In this document: positions 30,515 to 39,966 of the stretch, one piece after another
Layout: each line of letters opens with the position of its first letter
Numbering within the stretch: the first letter of the stretch is position 1
NCBI GenBank assembly: GCA_003427395.1
Contig: BFEA01000183.1
Location: 2,026,170 to 2,072,550 of the forward strand
Direction: 5' to 3'
Length of the DNA stretch: 46,381 nt
DNA from: Chara braunii
Taxonomy: Eukaryota; Streptophyta; Charophyceae; Charales; Characeae
Position numbers and translations under genes: made by a program
Notes under the pieces: generated by a model
What the model was told of the DNA's origin: nothing
The model's input: only the letters and a program-made list of their open reading frames with translations
Database searches by the model: none

Positions 30515-32250
30515 GCAGTGAACTAGAGAACGGAAGTCGGGTACCTAGACTGCAATCGGTCGAGGTTAGAGGATAGAGGTGCCTAGCTCATCTGCTTGTG
30601 CGTGAGAGGTGAGGTAAGAGAGATTGTGGGGTTCAAGGTCCATTGAGGAGGGGTGCGAAAAAGAACGTGAGGCAGGTGGATCGGCTATTATGGTAAGATG
30701 CGACAGAATCAGGCACGCCATGGAGGTCTATGCGAGCGACATCTTCATGCACTGAGGTAGCAGCTGCGGGCATGAAATGGTAGCTTCGTCAATAGAGTAC
30801 GCCGAGTTGGGGGCTGTGAGTACATAGCCTGACCTCTCGGCATTGATAAGGATGAAGGGGCTAGGGGTATGTCGTTTATGGTGGTGGAACAAGGCTCCCT
30901 TTGACAAACAAGATTGGTTGTGCGGTTCTCCATGATGTGATATCATTGTATTTCCGCTTTCTCTACGCCTTACAAGCATGTGCCTTTCAATGTGAGGATT
31001 GCAATTCTGATTTCTGTCGTTTCCTTTTTGGTCTTTTTTTCTTGGTCTGTGCTCCCTATCTGCGTGTGGATTACCATGACGGTGTACGCGTATACCCATA
31101 CGCAAAGAGAGAGAGAGGTTTGTAGCTTCAATGTCCTGATACCGAATTCGAAAACGATGTCATCGTGGTTGGGTGAATATGGTCAGGTAGTTAGCCGATG
31201 ACAAATCGGGAGGATATGAAACGGCATGACACTTTCCAGGTGACGACTCGATAGTGAGTCACATTCTTGGACGACGCTGGTATGATAGCAAGGGAGGTCG
31301 TTGTTCTACTGGTCTGCTAATGTCACATGGCCAGTCGGCTGTTTCCAAGATGTCTCAACGGGCGTTTGATCACCTGTGATGATCAAATCGATGTTAGATG
31401 AGACATCCGTTCAATCCTGATATGCTGGGATGGGACGTAGGTCGTCTATAATGGTCCTTCGATCTTAGCTACGAGTGGAGCAACATCAATTTCCTTTATT
31501 AGGTGTGACCCGTTCGATCACGTCCCTATCTCTTGGCTCTTACTTTGCGGGAGAGGTTAATGGTTAGTGGAGATGTAGCCTATATTACCGCATCTTTACA
31601 TTTTATCAACACATTGCTCCGGCACCTTCTCACACACACTTACCCAAACACACTTACCCCACCCCCCCCACACACAGAGGGTGAGAGAGAGAGAGAGGGT
31701 CGAAAGGATCTGATGACAACGCGGCCGGGCCCCTAGCTCGGCGACGCCGAGAAACTGTGCATCACTTGTCTTGTATTGGGAAGCCTGCTCGCTTCAGGAG
31801 CTCAGTGGTCCTAGTGCATGCCATGTTAGGGTGGTTGTGCTCTCCATTTTTCGAGAAAAAACTAGACCTTGATAGTGGGAGGTGGGTGGAATTGTCTGCA
31901 GTAAGCCTATCACTGCGAGCTTTGAGCTATGCGTGGTTCTTTTTTTTAGCCTTTAAGTATCGTCACCACCCACCGAATCCTGACGACCCATTCGGCCTGT
32001 CATAAGGCACTAGCACCGGAACATGAATTATAAAAGAAGGGGGTGAGCATAGTGTTACAGGGGCCTGGAATCGGGGGAGGACCAGAGGGGAGTAATAAGG
32101 AAAAAGCTGAAAAACAGGTTGGATCTCACAAGGGTCATTGTTGACTATTTCGAGGGCAAGTGTACGGGGTTGTGAAAGAGGAGTGGCTGAGTTGACTCAT
32201 AGCGGTGTCGAGCGCATCGGTCCCCGCGTGAGGGAGGGCCCTCCCGACCA
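30515..32250. other. No gene recognised
   Basis: ORFs on both strands are short and lack domains. A CA-rich patch lies at 31630-31680 and a short GA run at 31680-31698. A 14-bp perfect palindrome GGGAGGGCCCTCCC lies at 32232-32245. Confidence 0.4.
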
Positions 32251-32565
32251 TGTCACGCAGGAGATAAACAAAACAAAATCAGAGACAACTTAAGACGATG
32301 CAAAAATAATTCCGCGAGCCGCCGAGACGGTGCTCGGTCGCATCGTCCCCTGCCGCTCTGGCCGGGTGCGCCAGCAATACATCCCGCGGTCCCCTACGAC
32401 AGGATAGGTTCTCGCAGGGCACATCTTCCCTTCCCTAAGGGGTTGTCACCACCCTTAGGGGCGTATCCCTACCGAGCTACCGACCCACGTGCGAAAGCTT
32501 TTATATGCAGTCACAGAGGTAGATCAGCCGAGGGCATTTGCTCGTTCGCCGTAGTATAGATACGC
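32251..32565. repeat. Dispersed tRNA-like repeat, copy A
   Basis: Starts TGTCACGCAGGAG and ends GTAGTATAGATACGC; aligned with 44549-44806. The core 32466-32565 matches its partner at about four positions in five, with most differences being transitions. On the minus strand the core contains GGTAGCTCGGTAGGG, close to a tRNA A-box. The hairpin 32433-32441 with 32452-32460 (9 bp, loop GTTGTCACCA) lies upstream. Possibly a SINE or part of an LTR. Confidence 0.75.
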
Positions 32566-32704
32566 TTGGTTAACGCTAAGTGGACCCGAACGTTGCTCGT
32601 TCCTAGGGCGCTGACCTCCCAGGTGTCGAACAAACGTCGGTCGACTAGGACGGTCTCAACCAAGCGTGAAACCCAACATTCATCCTAGTCTGTTTTACAC
32701 ACAA

Positions 32705-32983
32705 TCAAAAGAAAGTTATAACAAACACACATAATTTCACCAAAAAAGAGTCGACCGTAGTCGATAGGAACATGCCCAATCCAAAATGATAACTGGAAGA
32801 ATCAGAATCATCGTATAGTACATCCAACAACACGATATCAAAAACAATCCGACCACCCTGGGTCGAATTCCACAAAACAATCATACGATCGCCAACGAGA
32901 AGTTGACTACCGATAGTAACCTTGATGCAACCGACAAGGTAGTCGGACTGCCTTAGTTTTGGCCTGATGAGACGCGCTGCCAA
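32705..32983 (-). CDS. Uncharacterised ORF, possibly a broken exon
   Basis: 92 codons including IKVTIGSQLLVGDRMIVLWN, RIVFDIVLLDVLYDDSDSSS and YHFGLGMFLSTTVDSF. Amino-acid composition is balanced and not repeat-derived, which is why it is listed. No domain was recognised and no start context or splice site is convincing. It lies just downstream, on the same strand, of another weak ORF. Confidence 0.2.
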   Translation of the reverse strand: MAARLIRPKLRQSDYLVGCIKVTIGSQLLVGDRMIVLWNSTQGGRIVFDIVLLDVLYDDSDSSSYHFGLGMFLSTTVDSFLVKLCVFVITFF

Positions 32984-32989
32984 AATTAT

Positions 32990-33352
32990 TCATTCCAACG
33001 AACGCCGACCTTTGATTAAACACGCATACACATGTCTCCATGCATTCTCAATCCTCCTGGACGACAGGTTGCTTTGCGGATGATTCTCAATCAGGTGCAT
33101 GGCCTGAAGTGTTGCATGCCTCTCCTCTAGGAAGTGGTATGTGGATACTCCTTCCCCTCGTCCGAGCCCGCAGACCCGGATCTCAGAGGTTGGGCCGTCA
33201 CCACCGAGTCGGCAAAGTACCACCCCCGACAAGTCGGCCCGACAAGTCGGGTCCACTCCAAGTCGACAATAGGGCCGGCTCCGAAAGCATACGAACCCCC
33301 GCCTTGGATGCTTCCTAGAGAAAAGAGAATGCGCTCCGCAAGTAGTTTTCAA
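32990..33352 (-). CDS. Uncharacterised ORF, possibly a broken exon
   Basis: 120 codons. The C-terminal half (STYHFLEERHATLQAMHLIE, NAWRHVYACLIKGRRSLE) has ordinary protein-like composition; the N-terminal half is Arg/Cys-rich. No domain was recognised. It could be a transposon relic or chance. Confidence 0.18.
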   Translation of the reverse strand: MKTTCGAHSLFSRKHPRRGFVCFRSRPYCRLGVDPTCRADLSGVVLCRLGGDGPTSEIRVCGLGRGEGVSTYHFLEERHATLQAMHLIENHPQSNLSSRRIENAWRHVYACLIKGRRSLE

Positions 33353-34572
33353 TTATTCTCATCCCTTCTCGGTTCATGGTAACTTAGACGTAAAGAAATT
33401 GAATGAGATAGAGAATGAGAATCACTTTGACAGGTATAGATATAGAAGGTCATTCCAGATAAAATGTGTCAATCCTGGGGAAACGCTAAGTCCAATCGAC
33501 TGCATTTTCATTTTATTCAGAAGTTTTCTTTCATGGCACCCATTGAAATTACTCATTTCAGAATTCAAGTATTTTTGTCGTGCAGGCGGGCGAAAGGATA
33601 GAAAGAGGTCAATTCTTTTCTCCATCCCAAATAGGCAATGTCAATCTCCATTGCAAGTATCCTTCTACCTACCTGCACAACATGCAAAGAAAACAAGTTC
33701 AAGAGGAACCAGTACAATCCCAGATTCAAGTCAGACTTTTTCATTCACATGCATGACTCACACAACTTTCCTCTGCCTTGAACATTCAAAACCACAAGGT
33801 CAAGCAAAGTGCGGGTTCAGACAGGTGTGAAGAAAAATCAGAGTTATTCAACTGACCTTGAGTGAAGTTTGATCCGGCTCACTCAAGAAAGCCGAGTAGT
33901 ATTCCAGCCGAAGTTGAAAAAATAATCGCCGTTGAAGCTGGAGATTTGCAACTCACAACTCCACAACTCGTGGTCGTTCCACTGAACGACGGCCACCTCA
34001 CCCTCCAAGCGCTCGTATGAGCGAAAGTCGCCTCCACTGAAAGACTCAAGTGAGAAAACCCTCCAGGAGGGTGTTCCCAACAATGAGTCCCGGATGGTCC
34101 CACGTCACCGCTGTACCACCGGATGGACCCAAACTCAGAACCGCTCGCACCGCGTTCCACAAAAAAAATAAAGGTGGCTCTGACTCAAAGCCGTAAATGC
34201 CAAGAACCACAATAAATGTCCTTCCGGCGCAAACCGCAAGTGCCGCAACTCCAATAGCCAGTGCTGCGTCCACCCACACAACGATCTCTTCATGCCACCG
34301 GCCCACACATCACTGTCGCGCAATCCCAACCACGCACCAGTGTTAGCCCAACCTCTAGGCCACACTGAAATTCACCTTAACATCCGTGGACCACAAAAAC
34401 AATATACGAACCACTGCTTGCTACGCCGTCAACGGTACTATGACGCCGTGTGGCATCACCGCCTGATCACACATCACCACAGACAACCGGCTCCACGTTG
34501 TTACAAAGGTCCGGCAGCCCCGCCGCCGTTGTCGTGCCCCCAGATGGATAGTACTTCCCCTAGACAATATCG
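33353..34572. other. No gene recognised
   Basis: Overlapping short ORFs in several frames, none with a domain. Composition is mixed to C-rich. Confidence 0.4.
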
Positions 34573-34760
34573 CTGCCGTCGTGGCAACACTTCCTCACCA
34601 CTGCCGTTAAAATCAATGCTGCCGCCGCAAAAATCAGGCAGCGCTTCTGCACCACCGCCGTAAACCCAATGCCACTGTCATAAAATCCGGCAGCACTTCC
34701 GCGCCACCGCCGTTAGAACCTGTGCAGCCGCCACAAAATTTCGACAGCGCTTCCGCGCTA
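34573..34760. repeat. Imperfect 52-54-nt tandem repeat rich in CCGCCG
   Basis: Units beginning CTGCCGT or CCGCCGT at 34573 (short), 34601, 34655 and 34707. Each leads to GGCAGCRCTTCYGCRCCA or a close variant. No coding frame with a domain. Confidence 0.8.
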
Positions 34761-35100
34761 CGGGCAAAAATATCCTGTCGCCGCCGTGCAAAACGGGCAG
34801 GGCCTCCCCTGCACCGCTTGCCGAAGACCCCTGCCGTGAACAATAACACTTCCTGCCGGCACCCCGCAGCACGGCGGCTATGGCAGCCTCTTCTCTTCTC
34901 ACCTTGCTGAGTTGGCGGCTATGGCTATGTTTCACAACTATGGCCACCTCCAGCAATCCTCCTCCAACCTGCAGACCTCCACTACTAGCAGCACTTCCTC
35001 CTCTCCAGCAACACCATCCCACAGTAGCAGCCAGCCAGCATTCACTCAGGTGAATGGCCTAGCAGCACTGCCACAAGTGTGAGGCTGCTGGGTGGAGTGC
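34761..35100. other. No gene recognised
   Basis: GC-rich continuation of the CCGCCG region, then mixed sequence leading to the hairpin chain. Confidence 0.35.
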
Positions 35101-35372
35101 TGGCTTTTATAGCCAGTTGAAGGCAAGTGGGCAGCTGCTTTGTCCACTGCCAAGCAAAATTCGTCAGGGCTCCTGGCCCTTGATCTAGATCGATGACCAG
35201 GCTCTGAGCCTTGGTTTTCCCCTTTGGGGAACCAGGGTCATCAACCCCCAGGGGTACCTGGCCGTTTTCCCAGGCCTAGTGCTCCTGGAAATGGTTGTAT
35301 CCAGCCATTCCAGGACTGCCTGTTCAACTGAACAGGCGCAGTCCCATCAGCCCCTAGAAGCTTCTAGGGGCT
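35101..35372. repeat. Chain of back-to-back hairpins
   Basis: Stems: 35101-35105/35111-35115; 35122-35130/35144-35151 (one bulge); 35166-35170/35176-35180; palindrome 35182-35191; 35199-35203/35207-35211; 35213-35224/35228-35235 (T bulges); 35246-35250/35253-35257; 35259-35263/35272-35276; 35284-35296/35303-35314 (one bulge); 35313-35326/35329-35344 (14 bp, 2-nt bulge); and the 24-bp perfect palindrome 35349-35372 centred on AAGCTT. Nearly every base takes part in a stem or loop. Confidence 0.85.
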
Positions 35373-35412
35373 ACACCTGTATGGCGGTCGTGGCCACGTT
35401 CATGGCCGTTAC

Positions 35413-35426
35413 TTTTTTTTTTTTTT
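35413..35426. repeat. T14 homopolymer
   Basis: Homopolymer directly after the hairpin chain. Confidence 0.95.
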
Positions 35427-35939
35427 CTTACCTTTTCTTTCTCTTTCTTTCTACCCCTCCTGCCCTCTCGTTTCTCTGTGTAGGGGGCAACACAGCGTTC
35501 AAATCGAACGGCCGCCCCCTCAGTCATTTCACAGAGCCGAACTAGAGTCAAGCTCAGCAGGGTCTCCCCCCCCCTGCTCCCACATGCTACTCGTGCCTGT
35601 ATCCGGCATACCTCACGTGCCCAATACAGGCGCTGAACAACAAACTGCTGCGCGATGCTAAACGAACGGGCGCAGTCTTTAACGCTGGAGCCAACGAGGG
35701 AGGGGGGAATAATAAAAAAAAGGAAGAAATAAAATATAAGAAACAAAACTTAAAACTTGTCAAAAAAAAAAAAAAAACGGCTGCCCGTTGCCACGAGCGC
35801 CGGTCATACATCATGGGGACCATCAGTCCCCATCATCTCTCACGAGCGCGCCCGTACCTAGGCGCCTCTGGCGCCAGGTACAGGCGCTTCATGTCCTCCT
35901 GCCCGTTTCATAGCAGGGCTCGACGCGAGGTGGGATCCC

Positions 35940-35947
<8 letters not shown>

Positions 35948-35996
<49 letters not shown>
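35948..35996. repeat. (TC)n then (AC)n compound microsatellite
   Basis: TC dinucleotides pass directly into CA dinucleotides. Confidence 0.95.
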
Positions 35997-36391
35997 CACG
36001 GTACTGTACAAACCCACAATCGAGGGTGGGTCCATTTGCCTCCGGCTAGACTGTCGAGGTTCAGCCTCCTGAAGAGTTAGTGTGAGTCCGACGAAACAGT
36101 CTGGCACAGTCATGCCCCGTTCGTCTGAAACGAACGGGTGCCCAGTATTATGGCACCAAAGAAGAAAAATAAAAGGAAAAGAAAACAAAAAGAAAATCTA
36201 AACGAAATCTAAAAGAAAATCTAAAAAGAAATCTAAAACAAAATCTAAAAAAGAACAAAAAAAAAGGAAGAAAAAACAAAAACGGGCTTACCAAATAGTC
36301 GCCCGTTTTTCAGGGCGCTGTCACGTACACTGGGGCTTAAAAGCCCCAGCCACTTCCCTGTGCGCCACATGGCGCTCTGCTTTTTAGTTAG

Positions 36392-36419
36392 TTTTTTTTT
36401 TTTTTTTTTTTTTTTTTTT
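36392..36419. repeat. T28 homopolymer
   Basis: Could be the reverse of a retroposon poly(A). Confidence 0.95.
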
Positions 36420-36636
36420 CCTGTTGGCTTATGCCAACGGTTATGTCACGTTCGTGGGCTCACCCACGAACTGCTGAAATACAACCACGAGTTTGAATCC
36501 TAATGGACTCGAAATTTTATTTTCTAATAAATTATTATAGAGAGAGAGCATGTCCGGTTTTTTCAAAAAAGCATAAACGGGCCTGAAAAAACCCAAAACA
36601 AATTTGGGGGCTTGGCTCCTCAATGGGTTTTGGTCC

Positions 36637-36661
36637 TTTTTTTTTTTTTTTTTTTTTTTTT
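36637..36661. repeat. T25 homopolymer
   Basis: Could be the reverse of a retroposon poly(A). Confidence 0.95.
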
Positions 36662-36731
36662 CCCCTCGATTTATGCGTGTCATCCTTGCACGGGGCCATG
36701 CTGATCTCTGCGCGGCTGATCTCGGCCGTGC

Positions 36732-36765
36732 GATCTGGTAGATCGCGCGGTCGAAATCGACCGCG
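36732..36765. repeat. Adjacent hairpins, 5 bp and 9 bp
   Basis: GATCT 36732-36736 with AGATC 36740-36744; CGCGGTCGA 36746-36754 with TCGACCGCG 36757-36765, loop AA. Confidence 0.9.
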
Positions 36766-36807
36766 TCACATCAGAGGGGTGGGGGATCCGGGCAGCTCTC
36801 AACGAAA

Positions 36808-36893
36808 GGAGCCAGCCCAGTTGTCCGTTGTGAGGTTTGATCCCTGTGCCTGTTGGGTGAAAGTCCAACGACGGTACCTACTGGGCTAGCTCC
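36808..36893 (-). ncRNA. tRNA-like SINE fragment with inverted ends
   Basis: On the minus strand it begins GGAGCTAGCCCAGTAGGTACC, read in two parts as GGAGC then TAGCCCAGTAGG (A-box-like), and carries GGATCAAACC (B-box with one mismatch) about 45 nt later. The outer ends GGAGCYAGCCCAGT are inverted repeats of each other. Acceptor and T-stem pairing of a real tRNA are absent, so it is not a functional tRNA. Confidence 0.45.
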
Positions 36894-37038
36894 TTCTCAC
36901 GTTAAGAGAGGAGCTGCCCTTCTATTTGAAGAGCTTCAGCCCAGTAGACCTCCCTCCAGCACTTAGCAGGTTCTGCCTGGCTGGCTGGCTGGGTCGGCGG
37001 CCAACGGCCTTAACAACCACCCCACTCAGCCGGCCCTA

Positions 37039-37435
37039 ATGCTATCACCCCCGGCCCTTGGCGCAAAAAGCCCCGTGGACCCTAAGGCTAACTACTTCTT
37101 CACGCTGCGGTCCCAACCTCTGCGCGCCGCTGTGGACACTATTTTAGGTAGAGTACGTATGGTTTTTCCATACCTGCGGCTTTGGCAAACGGAGCATTAC
37201 CATTCACGTCCGTTACTCCTGGACGCCACACGCGTTCGGACTATCGTCCGAGACTTTTAGTCTGTCAGTCATTGGTCAGGTGTGAATAAACTCTTAGCAA
37301 ACGTCGTCTCATCAAATCCTTCAATTCAACGAAAAGGTCGGACAGCGTCCGACGTTGAAAAACCCTGGCAAATACCCTTGTCAGGGAATTTGCCCTGACA
37401 TCGGATTCCTCCCTAGCTCACACCGTGATCTATGA
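37039..37435. other. No gene; short hairpins only
   Basis: Hairpins GTATGG/CCATAC near 37160, CGGAC/GTCCG near 37240 and GTCGGAC/GTCCGAC at 37337-37343/37347-37353. ORFs have no domain. Confidence 0.5.
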
Positions 37436-37475
37436 CATGTGACCTGAAGACTCTACCATTTGAGCGACAATCGCA
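37436..37475 (-). ncRNA. tRNA-like A-box fragment
   Basis: On the minus strand, TCGCTCAAATGGTAGAGTC follows GCGATTG, matching the D-arm/A-box of a tRNA. No matching T-arm follows at the right distance. Probable SINE relic. Confidence 0.4.
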
Positions 37476-37481
37476 AACGGT

Positions 37482-37507
37482 CCCTGTCTTCGATATGCTA
37501 GACAGGG
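37482..37507. repeat. 7-bp hairpin CCCTGTC/GACAGGG
   Basis: Arms 37482-37488 and 37501-37507, loop 12 nt. Confidence 0.9.
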
Positions 37508-37606
37508 GAGATCAACAGAACAACCACGAGCAACAGCCACAAGCAGCCCACGCAGAATCAAGACCCGACATACAACACCATGGACAACTGTGCAAGGCTG
37601 CAATTG

Positions 37607-37678
37607 AGTTTTGAACCCACAACCTCATACCACAATGTGCATTTCCAACCGGTGCTCTAACCACTGAGCTACGGCTCG
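37607..37678 (-). ncRNA. tRNA-derived SINE head with A and B boxes
   Basis: On the minus strand GAGCCG is followed by TAGCTCAGTGGTTAGAGC (37655-37672, an intact A-box with a pairing D-arm GCTC/GAGC). About 35 nt later comes GTGGGTTCAAAACTC (B-box, 37607-37621) with a 4-bp T-stem. The 3' acceptor strand does not pair with the 5' end and no anticodon stem forms well. It is best read as the pol III promoter region of a tRNA-derived SINE or a tRNA pseudogene. Confidence 0.6.
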
Positions 37679-37690
37679 TGAAGCCATGCA

Positions 37691-37717
37691 CTCTCCACAA
37701 AGTTGTTTTGTGGAGAG
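37691..37717. repeat. 11-bp perfect hairpin CTCTCCACAAA
   Basis: Arms 37691-37701 and 37707-37717, loop GTTGT, extended by three outer pairs past one bulge. Confidence 0.93.
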
Positions 37718-37823
37718 GTGCGAGGACCACCCTCCACAAACCCCCGTGCACAGGCGGGGAAACGGAAAACACTCGCCGCAACTTGTGTCAACGATATGGC
37801 GAGTAGTCTGACATATTTTTCAT

Positions 37824-37874
37824 TCGCCAAGTTTGGCGAGTAAGTGCAACTAGGCGCCTACTCGCCAAACTTGG
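37824..37874. repeat. Overlapping alternative hairpins
   Basis: A perfect 16-bp stem, 37827-37842 with 37859-37874 (loop 16 nt), uses the same bases as a local 7-bp hairpin TCGCCAA/TTGGCGA (37824-37830/37833-37839). The two cannot form together. Confidence 0.93.
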
Positions 37875-37879
37875 TGTAT

Positions 37880-39464
37880 GGAGAGTAGTGCAACCAGGCC
37901 CTCTGTCCGAACTAATTGACTACCACATTCCCCTCCCCCCGCCCCCTCCCCGCGACATTACCCTTGAACACTCAACTGACCACAATGCCATTCCACCTCC
38001 TCATTTGCCATCCCATTGGGGCATGGGGGAACAAACCTAAGTTGGTACACCCCTAGACTGTTGAAATCCAGACTTGAGTACCTTCATATGAAGGGGATGA
38101 GAAAATTCTTCTTTGGGAAAATTTTCAAAATGCCCCTGAAGTTTGTGTTTATTTGTGATTTGCCCCTTCGACGGCCGACTTACTCTGATATGCCCCTGGG
38201 CCTATGAATTATCATGCGGGCCCCTATCCGTGAGGGGCACCACTTTTTGGAATGCCCCTATCGGACCGGTGGTCCTATTTCCCTTGCTGCCAGTCCGATT
38301 TGCATTTTTGTGGGGGATGCATCTTCTTGAGATGCCCTGTAGCAGGGAGGCGCTGAGAATTTGAATTCAAACCCCATACTTTTCCAGTCCGCCTGTGATG
38401 CACAACCTCACACCTCGTGCGTAGTCCCGTACCAATGAACGTCGATCAGCGTTATTTCGGGTGTGACCGATGATTTTTGGTCAGTGGGGTTGAATCGCCC
38501 AGGCGGAACGAGGGATTCCTGTTTCGTACCGAGGCTTTTCTTAAATTTGAGTTATCGTTGATGGCACAAGAGAGATACAAGGGGACGAGAGAGGTTATTC
38601 TGAAACGACACGTTCTGTTCCACTTTCAAAATTTACGCTCGGCAGAGGAGACTTAGAGCGATCTGGTACTTGGCCGACCACGGATAAAAATCGAAAGGAC
38701 GGGAAAAAAAAAAGGGAAAAGCGGAATTTGTCGCTCCTTTCGTGCTACGTTCACGCTAACTCTGTGGCGAAAGCTCAAAGGCATGGATTTTTTTTTTTCA
38801 TGCCTCGGCGTCAGATTCATCGAGTCTGCACGGGCGTCCTGGTGCGGCATCGCTTGGTCTAGGCTCGGTTGGGGGAACCCAAGAAAGAAAGCTAGCCAGG
38901 AGCGCGCTCGCATTGTAGGGGAGTTCTGGGAATCGAGCCGCACCGTCGTATCCCAGGACTAGTCTTCGTCAGGAATATGAATCTCTCTGCCTACACCAGC
39001 GATAGTTAAACTTAGGCCACCACGTGGCGGGTGCTGCAAACCAGGGTAACACCGTCAGATTAGTGTAAGCCAGGATCAGGGATGGGGAGGAGAACTGATC
39101 AATCAAAGCAAACCCGCTTCCCCCTGTGTAAGGCCCTAGCAGGGTTATATAGATGAATCTGCTGGTTCGTCGCAGAGTGTTTCGTACGCCCGCATCGTAG
39201 TACACATTGTCATCGTCTGCGATCAGGAAGGACGATAGTACGTTGCAACAGACTCACGAGAAGGTTGAGCACAGGCAATTGCCCACACCCACGTTCGTCG
39301 AGGCGTTCACTGACTCCATACAAAGCTCGATGAAACTCACCTCACCCTCTCCTCGTTAGTCAGATTGCGCGCTCGTAGATCCAGTGTCGTGATCACCGAT
39401 TAGGTATCAGGGCAAATATGACTAAGATCGAGTCGAGGAGATATCAACCGCGTCACGGAGACGC
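37880..39464. other. No gene; recurrent TGCCCCT words at 38130-38340
   Basis: TGCCCCT or AGGGGCA occurs at about 38131, 38161, 38191, 38234 and 38251, with TGCCCT at about 38333, some forming a 6-bp hairpin (near 38219-38239). ORFs have no domain. Confidence 0.45.
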
Positions 39465-39965
39465 ATGCGACTGATGTCCCCGGTTGTCGAGTGTAAGTTG
39501 TGGAGAGACACCTGCCCAATTGACCCGGATCACCTGCGAGCACGAGGGGAGAGGAGGGAAGGAGTTAGCGACGATCCCTGCGCATACACATGGCGCCGGG
39601 ATCGACTCCTTGGATTTGCAAAAAATTCGGCAGCGCTTCCCGTAGAGAAAGTAGCTTACCAAAATTTATACAAAGCCAAGTATAACAAAAGATTCCAGAA
39701 AATGCGAGAAATTTACCTAAGTAAAAATAAAGTTAGCTCAGAAAATGCAGAAATTGAACTAACTCCTATCGCTTTAGCACGTGACGAGCAACTAAAGCAA
39801 CTACCTGTCAAACTGAAACTCAGACTAAGTAACGACCTCACTCAGCCATATGCAGACCAAACCACAAAGGTAAATACTCTCACCATCTCAAGTCAACCTT
39901 ATCAAACAATAGTTCATAGTCTTTTAGTGATTTGCCCCTTTATACCCAGCCTATATAAGGCATAA
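39465..39965 (+). CDS. Uncharacterised 166-codon ORF
   Basis: ATG 39465 to TAA 39963. The first third is Arg/Asp-rich; from about 39640 the composition becomes A-rich with Lys/Leu/Asn (AYQNLYKAKYNKRFQKMREI, LKQLPVKLKLRLSNDLTQPY). The change of composition inside the ORF argues that it straddles two sequence blocks. No domain was recognised. It ends two bases before the hairpin array. Confidence 0.15.
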   Translation: MRLMSPVVECKLWRDTCPIDPDHLRARGERREGVSDDPCAYTWRRDRLLGFAKNSAALPVEKVAYQNLYKAKYNKRFQKMREIYLSKNKVSSENAEIELTPIALARDEQLKQLPVKLKLRLSNDLTQPYADQTTKVNTLTISSQPYQTIVHSLLVICPFIPSLYKA

Positions 39966-39966
39966 A

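Larger units (their letters stand above)
35476..36471. repeat. Further hairpins between homopolymers
   Basis: Stems: 35482-35488/35514-35520; 35595-35602/35634-35641; 35776-35780/35785-35789 just after an A16 run (35762-35777); 35814-35820/35826-35832; 35854-35866/35870-35881 (12 bp, one bulge); 36116-36124/36130-36138 (9 bp); 36278-36287/36301-36310 (10 bp); 36330-36338/36341-36349 (9 bp); 36423-36428/36433-36438; 36450-36458/36463-36471 (9 bp, loop CTCA). Confidence 0.85.

Noticed and set aside
37607-37678. Functional tRNA gene
   Set aside because: The A and B boxes are good, but the acceptor ends do not pair and no proper anticodon stem-loop forms.
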